A stretch of 26,268 nucleotides of DNA from DATILI01 sp035476635 (GTDB lineage: Bacteria > Pseudomonadota > Gammaproteobacteria > Burkholderiales > Burkholderiaceae_C), in assembly GCA_035476635.1 (NCBI GenBank), contig DATILI010000134.1, positions 1 through 26,268 of the forward strand. Direction: 5' to 3'. The notes under the pieces were generated by a model that was given only the letters and a program-made list of their open reading frames with translations, was not told where the DNA came from and did not search any database. The position numbers and the translations under genes are program-made. Positions 10,121 to 17,911 of this stretch are shown piece after piece. The stretch's first letter is position 1; every line of letters begins with the position of its first letter.

Positions 10121-11275
10121 ATGAACGCACCCCTGCCGACCGGCGCCACCCCAGCCGCCAACCCGCCCACCGCCCTGTGGGACAACCCCATGGGCACCGA
10201 TGGCTTCGAATTCATCGAATACGCGGCGCCGGACCCCAAAGCGATGGGCGAATTGTTCGAGCGCATGGGCTTTCGGCCCGTGGCCAAACACCGCCACAAG
10301 GACGTCACGCTGTACCGCCAGGGCGGAATCAACTTCATCATCAATGCCGAACCCGACTCCTTTGCCCAGCGCTTTGCCAGGCAGCACGGCTCCAGCATCT
10401 GCGCCATCGCGTTTCGCGTGCAGGATGCCAAGGCGGCTTATGAGCGCGCCACGTCGCTCGGCGCCTGGGGCTACGCTGGCAAGGCCGGCCCGGGCGAGCT
10501 CAACATCCCCGCGATCAAGGGCATCGGCGACAGCCTGATTTACCTCGTCGACCGTTGGCGCGGCAAGAACGGCGCCCAGCCCGGCGACATCGGCAATATC
10601 GGTTTCTACGACGTGGACTTCGAAGCGCTGCCCGGCGGCAATGCGGACGAAGCGCTCAATCCCGCGGGCCACGGCCTGACCTATATCGACCACCTGACAC
10701 ACAACGTGCACCGCGGCCGCATGAAGGAATGGGCTGACTTCTATGAGCGGCTGTTCAACTTCCGCGAGATCCGCTACTTCGACATCGAAGGCCAGGTCAC
10801 CGGCGTGAAGAGCAAGGCCATGACCAGCCCCTGCGGCAAGATCCGCATCCCGATCAATGAAGAAGGCAACGAGAAGGCCGGCCAGATCCAGGAGTACCTG
10901 GACAAGTACCAGGGCGAGGGTATCCAGCACATCGCACTCGGGTCGACCAATCTGCCCGCAACGGTGGACGCCTTGCGCGCCAAGGGCGTGAAGCTCCTGG
11001 ACACGATCGACACCTACTACGAACTGATCGACAAGCGCATCCCCGGCCATGGCGAGAACGTTGCAGAGCTGCAAAAGCGCAAAATTCTGGTGGACGGAAA
11101 GAAGGGCGCGCTCTTGCTGCAGATCTTCAGCGAAAACCAGTTGGGGCCGATCTTTTTCGAGTTCATCCAGCGCAAGGGCGACGATGGCTTTGGCGAAGGC
11201 AACTTCAAAGCACTGTTCGAATCGATCGAGCTTGATCAAATGCGCCGTGGCGTGCTGGACGCGAAGAAGGCCTGA
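10121..11275 (+). CDS. hppD: 4-hydroxyphenylpyruvate dioxygenase
   Basis: This 384-residue non-haem iron enzyme converts 4-hydroxyphenylpyruvate to homogentisate in tyrosine catabolism. It has two VOC-type domains. The iron ligands are visible in the second domain: His191 in IDHLTHNVHRG, His270 in GIQHIALGSTNL and Glu347 in IFFEFIQRKG. The substrate-pocket segment ENQLGPIFFEFIQRKGDDGF is characteristic. It is followed after 2 nt by phhA, so phenylalanine hydroxylation and the following catabolic step are made from one transcript. It is divergent from an AsnC-type regulator. Confidence 0.97.
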   Translation: MNAPLPTGATPAANPPTALWDNPMGTDGFEFIEYAAPDPKAMGELFERMGFRPVAKHRHKDVTLYRQGGINFIINAEPDSFAQRFARQHGSSICAIAFRVQDAKAAYERATSLGAWGYAGKAGPGELNIPAIKGIGDSLIYLVDRWRGKNGAQPGDIGNIGFYDVDFEALPGGNADEALNPAGHGLTYIDHLTHNVHRGRMKEWADFYERLFNFREIRYFDIEGQVTGVKSKAMTSPCGKIRIPINEEGNEKAGQIQEYLDKYQGEGIQHIALGSTNLPATVDALRAKGVKLLDTIDTYYELIDKRIPGHGENVAELQKRKILVDGKKGALLLQIFSENQLGPIFFEFIQRKGDDGFGEGNFKALFESIELDQMRRGVLDAKKA

Positions 11276-11277
11276 CC

Positions 11278-12135
11278 ATGGCAGTCGAGCCAGCCACCTA
11301 CGGCGCCAGCGAGCGCCCGCCGCGCGGGGACTATTCGCGCGCGGCGGCAGACTACACCTGCCCGCAGAACTACGCGAGTTATACCGACGCGGACCACGAA
11401 ACCTACCGGCGGCTGTATGAGCGCCAATCCGCACTGCTGCCGGGCCTGGCCTGTGATGAATTCATCGCGGCCTTGCCCTCGCTCGGCATCAAGGACCGTA
11501 TTCCGCACTTCGATGAAATCAACGAGCGCCTGTACCAAGCCACGCGCTGGGAAGTGGTCGCGGTGCCAGGGTTGATTCCGGAGGTGCCGTTTTTCACCTT
11601 GCTGGCCAACCGCAAGTTTCCGGTGACCGACTGGATCCGCACGCCGCAGGAGTTCGATTACGTCGTCGAGCCGGACGTGTTCCACGACCTGTTCGGCCAT
11701 GTCCCACTGCTGTTCAACCCGATGTTTGCCGACTATGTTCAACGCTATGGCCAGGGCGGGCTGAAGGCCTACGACCTGGGTGCGTGCGAGCAACTGAGCC
11801 GCCTGTACTGGTACACCATTGAGTTCGGGTTGATTCAGCAGGCCGATGGGCTGCGGGCATATGGCGCAGGCATTTTGAGTTCATCGGGCGAGCTGCAGTA
11901 CGCCGTGCGCAACCAGGAGCCGCAGCGCATCGGATTGCAGCTGGATCGCACGATGCGCACGCGCTACAAGATCGACAGCTACCAGCAAACCTATTTCGTC
12001 ATCGACAGCTTCAAGCAATTGTTCGAAATGACCGCACCCGACTTCACGCCGGTGTACGACCGGCTGAAGCACCTGCCGGAGCTTGCGGCCGACGCCACCG
12101 ACGCCGGCGACGTGTCATACCCGCCGGCGCGCTGA
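11278..12135 (+). CDS. phhA: Phenylalanine 4-monooxygenase
   Basis: This 285-residue bacterial-type aromatic amino acid hydroxylase oxidises phenylalanine to tyrosine using tetrahydropterin and oxygen. The iron-binding 2-His-1-carboxylate set is clear: His136 and His141 in VFHDLFGHVPLL and Glu182 in YWYTIEFGLI. The sequence RIPHFDEINERLYQATRWEV is also typical. As in other bacterial forms, the N-terminal regulatory ACT domain of animal enzymes is absent. The pterin-4a-carbinolamine dehydratase gene (phhB) often found next to it is not in this window. Its 3' end overlaps the convergent MFS-like gene by 21 bp. Confidence 0.96.
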   Translation: MAVEPATYGASERPPRGDYSRAAADYTCPQNYASYTDADHETYRRLYERQSALLPGLACDEFIAALPSLGIKDRIPHFDEINERLYQATRWEVVAVPGLIPEVPFFTLLANRKFPVTDWIRTPQEFDYVVEPDVFHDLFGHVPLLFNPMFADYVQRYGQGGLKAYDLGACEQLSRLYWYTIEFGLIQQADGLRAYGAGILSSSGELQYAVRNQEPQRIGLQLDRTMRTRYKIDSYQQTYFVIDSFKQLFEMTAPDFTPVYDRLKHLPELAADATDAGDVSYPPAR

Positions 12136-13212
12136 CGCCCACGCAAACGGCAGGATCGCAGAGAGGCAGGCATAGGCGACAAAGGCCTGGGCAATGCCGC
12201 CTTCGATGGCCATGCCATGCAGCATCGGCCCGGTGGCGGCGCCCAGCAGCGCGGCGCCAGTCAACCAGGCACCGGCCGATGCGGGGTTGTCCCGCACCAC
12301 GGCAGCCTGCAGCCTGGCGGACAAGATATTCAGGCCGAGCTCCCACAAGAGCATCGCAACCAGGAACAGCGCCGCACCAGGCGCCAAGGCCATCCCGGAG
12401 ACACCAGCGGCCACGCCGATACCCGGCCACATCAGGCCGATCCGGCCTGGGTTCGACGGGCCAAGCAGAGTGAGTGCAAACAACACCAGGCCCGCCGCCA
12501 TTTTGCAAAAGGCAATCGCGTAAGCCAGGTCTTGCACCACCACTCCGCGCTGCTGCACGCTTTGCACCGCAAAGGCCCAGAATCCCGGCTGTCCCACGAA
12601 CAACAAGAAGACCACGGCCAAGCCCGCCAACCGGCCCCCGCGGCCCGGCGCATCTGTCGGGCGGGGGCGACAGACCGGGACGGGCCGCCGGTACAGCGCG
12701 AGCCCAAGCCCTGTGAGCAAGGCAAAGAAAATACTCAAAGCGATGGCCAGCGCGCGGTAGTCCAGGAATCCCCCGGAATGCTGCAAGCCAAAAATCACAA
12801 GACCACCGACCAGCAGCGTGACCGACAGGCGCAGCGCGAATGCCGCCGACGGATCGGACGACGCTGCCGCGGTGGTCGCGCCCAGAAACTGCAATGCACC
12901 GCAAGCGCCGCCGATCACCAGCCATGGCAACCACAAGGTGTGCGCAGGCCAGGTCCCCGACGCCGCCAACGCGGCCAGCAGCACGGCCACGGCTGCCAAC
13001 GCATGCAGCCGCCGCAGGCTTGAAAATCTCAGGGCCGGCAACGCCAGTGCTACAAGCATTTGCCCGAGCAGGCAGGCGCTGGCAATCCAGCCCGCGTGCG
13101 CAGCGGTCTGGCCTGGATCGGTGGCAACCACGGAAACGATCAGCAGCGGCAGCAAGTGCAGCGGCAGCGATGCGGCCGCCGACAGCAAGCTGGCACCAAA
13201 CAGGGCGAACAT
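12115..13212 (-). CDS. MFS-like multi-pass membrane transporter, putative exporter
   Basis: This 365-residue protein consists almost entirely of hydrophobic segments, about 11-12 of them. It begins MFALFGASLLSAAASLPLHL, with a break near residues 185-205 (RRPVPVCRPRPTDAPGRGGR) that looks like the central cytoplasmic loop of a major facilitator transporter. No substrate-specific motif is recognised. The start at 13212 has GAGGAG nine bases upstream, and these bases are the last two codons of the DUF6065-like gene, so translation is coupled. Its place behind a repeat peptide and a DUF6065-like protein suggests export or uptake of a product of that operon, or immunity to it; this is inference. 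The 3' end runs 21 bp into phhA on the other strand. Confidence 0.7.
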   Translation of the reverse strand: MFALFGASLLSAAASLPLHLLPLLIVSVVATDPGQTAAHAGWIASACLLGQMLVALALPALRFSSLRRLHALAAVAVLLAALAASGTWPAHTLWLPWLVIGGACGALQFLGATTAAASSDPSAAFALRLSVTLLVGGLVIFGLQHSGGFLDYRALAIALSIFFALLTGLGLALYRRPVPVCRPRPTDAPGRGGRLAGLAVVFLLFVGQPGFWAFAVQSVQQRGVVVQDLAYAIAFCKMAAGLVLFALTLLGPSNPGRIGLMWPGIGVAAGVSGMALAPGAALFLVAMLLWELGLNILSARLQAAVVRDNPASAGAWLTGAALLGAATGPMLHGMAIEGGIAQAFVAYACLSAILPFAWASARRRV

Positions 13213-13218
13213 GGCCCG

Positions 13219-13965
13219 TTACTCCTCGTGCCGCCCCCGCTGCCGCGTGGCGGCGGTGTAGAGCCCCGGTGACGGTGCCGCGGTAGGCACGTCCACACGG
13301 ATGGTTCTGCGGTAGCCGGCCCAGTCATCCGCGGAAAGCGCAGGTTGTCCGTCAGGCTGTGGTTCAAGCCCCACCCGCTCTTCTGAGCGATGCGCCGCGT
13401 CGCTGTAGGTGGCGCGTGCGAGGGGTTGCACCTGAAACAGCGGCATGATGCGCGGGATTTCGATCACCACGTCCGTAGCCAGGAGCTGGATGTTCACGAA
13501 CAGGGGAAACGGCTTGAATCGGTCGGTTTCGACCAGCCCTTCGAAGCACGAGAACAGACGGCTTGTGCGGACATTGGCCAGGGGTCGAACCAGAACGCTC
13601 CAGCCCTCCCGCGCGCTGCAGAGCAGGCCGGACCAGATCTGAACAAAGCCGCGCATGGGCAGGTGCGACAGGAAAGGTGGCGCGAGGCCTTGCATGCCAT
13701 CGGGCGCATGGCGATCCCAGTATTCCCCAAAGCCGGGCAACTGGGTCTGCGTCAGGGGCCGCCATTCCCCATCCTGTAAAACCAGAACGTCGCTGCCGTC
13801 CCAGCGCAGGCTGACGTCTTCCGGCGGGAAAACGTACCAGCCGAACGCCGATGCCATGCGCAGCGGTTCGCAATGACGATAGGCCATGACCGGCATCGTG
13901 CCCATGGCCGCCTTGTCGGCGCGCATCGGCGGCATGGCCCGCGGATAGGCCCGGTGAAAAATCAT
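13219..13965 (-). CDS. DUF6065-like protein next to repeat peptide
   Basis: This is a soluble protein of about 248 residues without signal peptide. The core pattern is AFGWYVFPPEDVSLRWDG (near residue 40), a middle FVQIWSGLLCSAREGWSVLV, then VRPLANVRTSRLFSCFEGLV with ETDRF, and PRIMPLFQVQPLARATY. These match my memory of the DUF6065 family, which has no established function. The VETD and P-x-x-P-x-F-Q-x-x-P features give it a beta-rich, possibly cupin-like look; that is a guess. An alternative start at 13989 would add eight residues; the chosen ATG has a weak GAAG site. It lies 59 nt after the repeat peptide and 6 nt before the MFS-like gene, so it probably acts with both. Confidence 0.65.
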   Translation of the reverse strand: MIFHRAYPRAMPPMRADKAAMGTMPVMAYRHCEPLRMASAFGWYVFPPEDVSLRWDGSDVLVLQDGEWRPLTQTQLPGFGEYWDRHAPDGMQGLAPPFLSHLPMRGFVQIWSGLLCSAREGWSVLVRPLANVRTSRLFSCFEGLVETDRFKPFPLFVNIQLLATDVVIEIPRIMPLFQVQPLARATYSDAAHRSEERVGLEPQPDGQPALSADDWAGYRRTIRVDVPTAAPSPGLYTAATRQRGRHEE

Positions 13966-14024
13966 CGTGGGATCTTCGCCGGAGTCCATTGACGGCTGCC
14001 AGGTCGCTTGATCGCTGCCCGAAC

Positions 14025-14267
14025 TCAACGGAACTGCTTGGCCAGATGGGCCTTGATCGTGGGGGAGATGATGCCCGACCCGGTCAGCACGATGGGCTTC
14101 ACGGCGGCGGGAGCGCGCGCCTGCTGCGCCGCGACGGTCTTGGCCAAATGGGCCTTGATGGTGGGCGAAATGATTCCCGAGCCCATCAGGACGATTCTTC
14201 CCTGCTCGGGCGAAGAGGCGGGTACGACGGCCGAAGCGATGCTGGTGCCAGATTGCGATTGGTTCAT
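14025..14267 (-). CDS. 80-residue peptide with two near-identical 19-residue blocks, putative precursor peptide
   Basis: This is a small protein starting MNQSQSGTSIASAVVPASSP. It carries two blocks of 19 residues, at 25-43 and 59-77, that differ only at one position (Met or Thr) and share GSGIISPTIKAHLAK. They are joined by a 15-residue Ala/Gln/Pro-rich linker, and the second block ends three residues before the C-terminus. The ATG at 14267 has a perfect AGGAG six bases upstream. The two blocks differ by seven silent codon changes but only one amino acid change, so the peptide sequence itself is under selection. There is no Cys, Trp or Tyr. It opens an operon with a DUF6065-like gene and an MFS-like gene. 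A leader plus two core copies of a modified, exported peptide is the favoured but unproven reading. I do not recognise the family. Confidence 0.8.
   Translation of the reverse strand: MNQSQSGTSIASAVVPASSPEQGRIVLMGSGIISPTIKAHLAKTVAAQQARAPAAVKPIVLTGSGIISPTIKAHLAKQFR
14037..14093 (-). repeat. Second 57-bp repeat unit of the peptide gene
   Basis: This encodes residues 59-77 of the small peptide. It is paired with the unit at 14139-14195 at a period of 102 bp. The two units differ at seven synonymous codons and one non-synonymous codon (ACC here, ATG in the first unit). Confidence 0.9.
14139..14195 (-). repeat. First 57-bp repeat unit of the peptide gene
   Basis: This encodes residues 25-43 of the small peptide. 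See the unit at 14037-14093 for the comparison. A 45-bp linker separates the two units. Confidence 0.9.
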
Positions 14268-14439
14268 GCTGCACTCCTGAAAATGGACAACGAGCGCCCC
14301 CAATGGGCTGCCACATCCGTCGCCTAGGCTTTGGCTACCGTGTGGCCTTGCGAAGAGTCCGCCTCGCATGTGCAGTCTGGGTATTTCCTTTCGAAAGTTC
14401 CTCCTCCAAAATGAGGTTGTTTTTGCAAGGATTTGCCGG
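14268..14439. promoter_or_regulatory. Divergent region between peptide operon and cyclase gene
   Basis: This 172-bp region lies between the start of the peptide (minus) and the start of the cyclase (plus). It holds AGGAG at 14274-14278 for the peptide, AAGGA at 14427-14431 for the cyclase, and a perfect 10-bp palindrome CTTTCGAAAG at 14388-14397. The palindrome is a possible operator. No clear sigma-70 boxes were identified. Confidence 0.4.
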
Positions 14440-16227
14440 ATGTTTTTCAACCACGATGCCCCGGCTCGGCGCAGTGATCAGCAGCACACAAGGGTGTTGC
14501 TGGTCATGGACGTGGTGGAGTCGGTCCGCTTGATGGAGGAAGACGAGCGCGACGCGGTGCAGCGATGGCAGCAACTGGTTGGCCACGTGGTACAGCAGGT
14601 ACTACCGGGTACCGAAGGCCGGCTGGTCAAGAGCCTCGGGGACGGCCTGATGCTGGAGTTCAGAAATGCGCGGCATTGCGTCAAGGCGGCATTTGCCATC
14701 CTTGCCGAGAGCCACGCCATGAATGCCAAGCGTGCGCCCGAGCGGCAGATGCACTTGCGCATGGGTGCCCATATCGCAGGCTTTGTCACCGACCAGCACG
14801 ACATCTACGGCGCCGATGTGAACCTGGCTGTACGCCTCACGACATTGACACAGCCCGGTGAACTCGTGGTGTCGGCCGAGCTGCGGGAACAACTCGTGCC
14901 GCAGCTCGATGCGGAGATCGAAGATCTCGGCGAATGCTTTCTCAAGCACATCAGCAAACCGGTGCGGGCCTACCGAGTCAGCCCACCGGAAGGGCGCCCA
15001 ACGCTGGTGCCGAGCAACGTGTCGCGCGCGGGGCTGCGGCCCACGCTCGCGATCATTCCGTTTGCCTTGCGCAGCGTCGAGCCCGGGCAGGAAATGATTG
15101 GAGAGGCGCTGGCGGATGAACTGATCGCAGCGCTGTCCAAGACCGTTGAGCTGGAGGTGATCTCCCGCTTGTCGACCACCGCGTTCCGCGATCGCCCCGA
15201 TGCCATGGAAGATATTCGCGAACATCTGGGCGCAAGCTATGTGCTGGCGGGAAGCTGCCGCAGCATGGGCACGCGGCTGGCCCTGTTTGTGGAGTTGGTC
15301 GACACCCGGACCAAGCACGTCTTGTGGGCGGAAAGCCTCAAGGCGGACGTCAATGACTTGTTCAGCACAGACGACGGCGTGATCGCCCGATTGGTTGCCT
15401 CCATCAGTGCCACGGTGATGACGCATCAGTTGCGTCGGGCTCGCAGCCAAGCCCTGCCGACCCTGGAAAACTACACGCTGCTGCTGGGCGCCATCGCATT
15501 GATGCACAGCAATGTGCTGCACGATTTCGATCACGCACGCAGCATGCTGGAGCACCTGATCGACCGTGGCCAGCGGCAGCCGCTGCCGTATGCCTACCTG
15601 GCGCACTGGTGGGTGCTGCGGTCATCCCAAGGCTGGTCCAGCGATCCAAAGCGCGATGCGCAAGCAGCCCTGGACTGCACCAAACGCGCGCTGGACAACG
15701 ATCCCACCAACGCACTGGCCCTCACGATTGACGGCCTGGTGCATACCAACCTATTCCAGGACCCCGAATCCGCGCACATGAGCTATGAGGCGGCGATCCA
15801 ATCCAATCCCAACGAGTCGCTGGCCTGGTTGCTCAAGGGCACCATGCATGCGTTCAAGGGCGAGGGAGACGTCGCCGTGCACGATACAGAGTTGGCGCTA
15901 CGCCTGTCCCCCCTGGATCCGCTGAAGTACTACTACGATTCCCTGGCGGCGACAGCCGCCATGTCAGCTGGCAACTACGCGGGCGCGATACAGCTTGCGC
16001 AGCGCTCGCTACGCAGAAACAGGACGCACACTTCCACTTATCGGGCCATGGCGATTTCTCAGGCGCTGTCCGGTGATGTCGAGGCTGCACGAAGAACCAT
16101 CGCCCAGCTGCTGCGATACGAGCCCGATTTCACGGTTTCCCAGTTCATCCGGCGCTCGCCCAGCAGCAAATACGCCGGCGGTCCCCAATACGCGCAGGCC
16201 TTGCGCACCGCCGGCGTCCCGGAGTAA
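14440..16227 (+). CDS. Class III adenylate/guanylate cyclase fused to TolB-like and TPR regions
   Basis: This 595-residue protein has no signal peptide and no membrane segment. Residues 15-175 form a class III cyclase domain with the metal-binding aspartates Asp24 (LLVMDVVES) and Asp68 (KSLGDG). The purine-selecting Lys64 and Asp121 (DIYGADVNLAVRL) and the catalytic Asn128 and Arg132 are present, so it looks active and ATP-specific. Residues 180-320 (RPTLAIIPFALRSVEPGQEM onward, SYVLAGSCRSMGTRLALFVE) resemble the N-terminal domain of TolB. Residues 350-595 are TPR-like (DNDPTNALALTIDGLVHTNL, IQSNPNESLAWLLKGTMHAF). The start at 14440 has AAGGA eight bases upstream; an earlier ATG at 14368 lacks support. 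It probably makes a cyclic nucleotide in response to an unknown protein partner. Confidence 0.88.
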   Translation: MFFNHDAPARRSDQQHTRVLLVMDVVESVRLMEEDERDAVQRWQQLVGHVVQQVLPGTEGRLVKSLGDGLMLEFRNARHCVKAAFAILAESHAMNAKRAPERQMHLRMGAHIAGFVTDQHDIYGADVNLAVRLTTLTQPGELVVSAELREQLVPQLDAEIEDLGECFLKHISKPVRAYRVSPPEGRPTLVPSNVSRAGLRPTLAIIPFALRSVEPGQEMIGEALADELIAALSKTVELEVISRLSTTAFRDRPDAMEDIREHLGASYVLAGSCRSMGTRLALFVELVDTRTKHVLWAESLKADVNDLFSTDDGVIARLVASISATVMTHQLRRARSQALPTLENYTLLLGAIALMHSNVLHDFDHARSMLEHLIDRGQRQPLPYAYLAHWWVLRSSQGWSSDPKRDAQAALDCTKRALDNDPTNALALTIDGLVHTNLFQDPESAHMSYEAAIQSNPNESLAWLLKGTMHAFKGEGDVAVHDTELALRLSPLDPLKYYYDSLAATAAMSAGNYAGAIQLAQRSLRRNRTHTSTYRAMAISQALSGDVEAARRTIAQLLRYEPDFTVSQFIRRSPSSKYAGGPQYAQALRTAGVPE

Positions 16228-16250
16228 CTTCGCAGGCGGGTTTCACGGCA

Positions 16251-16907
16251 TCAATGCATCTGCTCGTACCGCAACGCGGGCGCTACCGGTGGCAGCGTCG
16301 CCACGCGGTTGACCAGTTGGCGCACACCCCTGCAACGCGTCTTGGAGCACAGGCTGCGCACATGGCTGCGCACAGTCGACACGGCCAGCTTCATCTCCGC
16401 GGCGACTTGCGGGGCCGAGTGACCATGGCACAAGATTCCCAGGACCTGCTCTTCCGTGTTCGTCAAGCCATGGCAGCGAGCAAAAAAACAGAGCATCAGG
16501 GACTCGCAAACCGATGGCCGCTGGAACAGCAGAGCAGCTCGCACGGCAGGCAGGCCGGACTCGTTCTTTAGCGGCAGAACGGCCAGCGTGAGGCCCTCGC
16601 TGTCCAGATCGGACAAGGTGATCAGGCTGCGCTTGCCTTGCGCAACCCTGTTGATGGCCGCATGGAGTGTCTTGCTGTGATCCGGCCTGCGCGCTTGCAG
16701 TTGGTCGTGGTGAACGCTGAGCAAATGCGTGCGCGCCAATTCATGTCTGGCGGCCTGGTTGGCATGCAGGATCACGCCGTCCAGGCGCGTGACCAAAACG
16801 CCGTAGGCAAATTCGTCCATCAGCATGGACAAACCCCAGTCCAACCCGGAATGACCGTCAGTACAAAACCCCGCACCCGTGAAACCACGGCTTGAAAGTA
16901 TGTCCAT
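16251..16907 (-). CDS. LuxR-type regulator with a PAS-like sensor region
   Basis: This 218-residue protein has a C-terminal LuxR-type helix-turn-helix at about 150-212. It reads LTNTEEQVLGILCHGHSAPQ, then VAAEMKLAVSTVRSHVRSLC with SKT, carrying the usual E-Q-V-L, S-x-x-x-V-A and T/S-V-R-x-H-V positions. The N-terminal half (LSMLMDEFAYGVLVTRLDGV, ILHANQAARHEL) looks like a PAS fold. It shows neither a receiver domain nor an autoinducer-binding domain. A GTG at 16982 would add 25 residues; the ATG at 16907 fits the PAS start better, though its ribosome site is weak. It is convergent with the cyclase gene and lies 102 nt downstream of the hydrolase-GMC operon, which it may regulate. Confidence 0.82.
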   Translation of the reverse strand: MDILSSRGFTGAGFCTDGHSGLDWGLSMLMDEFAYGVLVTRLDGVILHANQAARHELARTHLLSVHHDQLQARRPDHSKTLHAAINRVAQGKRSLITLSDLDSEGLTLAVLPLKNESGLPAVRAALLFQRPSVCESLMLCFFARCHGLTNTEEQVLGILCHGHSAPQVAAEMKLAVSTVRSHVRSLCSKTRCRGVRQLVNRVATLPPVAPALRYEQMH

Positions 16908-17009
16908 GATCTGCTCGCCCAACTTCGTTGTATGGTTCAAGCGTAGATAGCGCGGGCATCTTTGTGCAGTGAATGTAGACACGGTTCCAGTGAAAAATTC
17001 ACAAGCGGA

Positions 17010-17894
17010 CTATTCAGCCATGGCCAGCGATTCGCCCATGACCTTGGCAACGAATGCAAGCTGGACATGGGCCGCCCCCTTCACCAAGCGGTTGTCAGCC
17101 CCTGGCAGGGTTGCCGTCGAGGTGGGAAACACGATGTTGTCGCAATTGGAATACCAGCAGGTGAACAAGGCGTAGCGCCCAGGCGGCTCGCTTTGGCGCA
17201 GTTGCTGCAGCCAGCTGCTTTGCAAGCGCATCTGCGCCCCGTTGGTCACGTGGCTGAACTGCCCCAGCCAAGTCCCGCCATGCGGCGTGCCGATGGTGAT
17301 GACGCGATGGACCCGGCCATCGTCGCCCACCGCACGCAGCCATGCCCGCGCTGCCAATCCGCCCATGCTGTGGCAGATCAGGACGGGCGGCTGGCCTGTG
17401 GCGGCAGCAACGCGCCGAACAGCGTCGTCGATGGCGCCAACATAGTCGTCGATCGAGCCGAACACCGGCTCGAGGCTGACAGCTAAGAATGCGCGATCTT
17501 GCGTGCGCAATTGCTCCAGCCAGGGCGTCCACAAGCCGCGATTGCAGACAAAGCCATGGATAAAAACCACACCGCGCCGACCGTTGGCGGGTAGATGGTC
17601 CGGCACGGCATTCGGCCAGAAGGGCTGGCGCCAACAAAACACACGCGGGGCTATGAGGGTTTCGCCCCACCACGCGCGCAAGAGATCAAGCCGGCTGGCT
17701 TGCGGCGCTGGATCGCCTCGGTTGAAGAATCGCAAAGCGACGAATTCAGTCCCGAGGAAGGCGGAGTAACCCAGAACGATGACCCCAAAGCCCATCAAGG
17801 CGGTAGCGCGCGAGCTTGGCCACCAAACGACAAGCCAGGCACTGGCGGCGAGCAACCCTGAAATCGTGGCGGCCTGGAGCAGGCGTGCCAGCAT
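17010..17894 (-). CDS. Membrane-anchored alpha/beta hydrolase, lipase/esterase-like
   Basis: This 294-residue protein has two hydrophobic N-terminal segments (residues 1-55, starting MLARLLQAATISGLLAASAW), then an alpha/beta-hydrolase domain. The oxyanion-hole motif is FIHGFVCNRGLWTPW. The nucleophile elbow is ICHSMGGLAARAWL, with Ser in C-H-S-M-G. The segment ITIGTPHGGTWLGQ is typical of triacylglycerol lipases and related esterases, and a late conserved His lies in KGAAHVQLAF. It lies 17 nt after the GMC oxidoreductase stop in the same operon. A role in releasing alcohols or fatty acids from esters for its neighbours is inferred. Confidence 0.8.
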   Translation of the reverse strand: MLARLLQAATISGLLAASAWLVVWWPSSRATALMGFGVIVLGYSAFLGTEFVALRFFNRGDPAPQASRLDLLRAWWGETLIAPRVFCWRQPFWPNAVPDHLPANGRRGVVFIHGFVCNRGLWTPWLEQLRTQDRAFLAVSLEPVFGSIDDYVGAIDDAVRRVAAATGQPPVLICHSMGGLAARAWLRAVGDDGRVHRVITIGTPHGGTWLGQFSHVTNGAQMRLQSSWLQQLRQSEPPGRYALFTCWYSNCDNIVFPTSTATLPGADNRLVKGAAHVQLAFVAKVMGESLAMAE

Positions 17895-17911
17895 GCGAGG
17901 TTGCCGTGTCG

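Noticed and set aside
10034..11434. Long minus-strand frame over hppD
   Set aside because: It is a shadow of the well-supported hppD gene with low-complexity hydrophobic translation.
14025..14195. Repeat pair as a CRISPR or non-coding tandem repeat
   Set aside because: Only two units, with codon-pattern divergence limited mainly to silent sites, show that it is coding.
14025..14267. Peptide as lanthipeptide, sactipeptide or other thioether RiPP
   Set aside because: The peptide has no cysteine and no matching enzyme is nearby.
13219..14316. Longer 365-residue version of the DUF6065-like protein
   Set aside because: Its first 109 residues are an out-of-frame reading of the repeat peptide, so they are not real protein.
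14025..14450. Longer 141-residue version of the repeat peptide
   Set aside because: The extra 61 residues have no ribosome-binding support and extend into the cyclase gene start; the ATG at 14267 has a perfect AGGAG.
14602..15606. Minus-strand frame over the cyclase gene
   Set aside because: The cyclase frame carries all catalytic residues; the antisense frame shows no motif.
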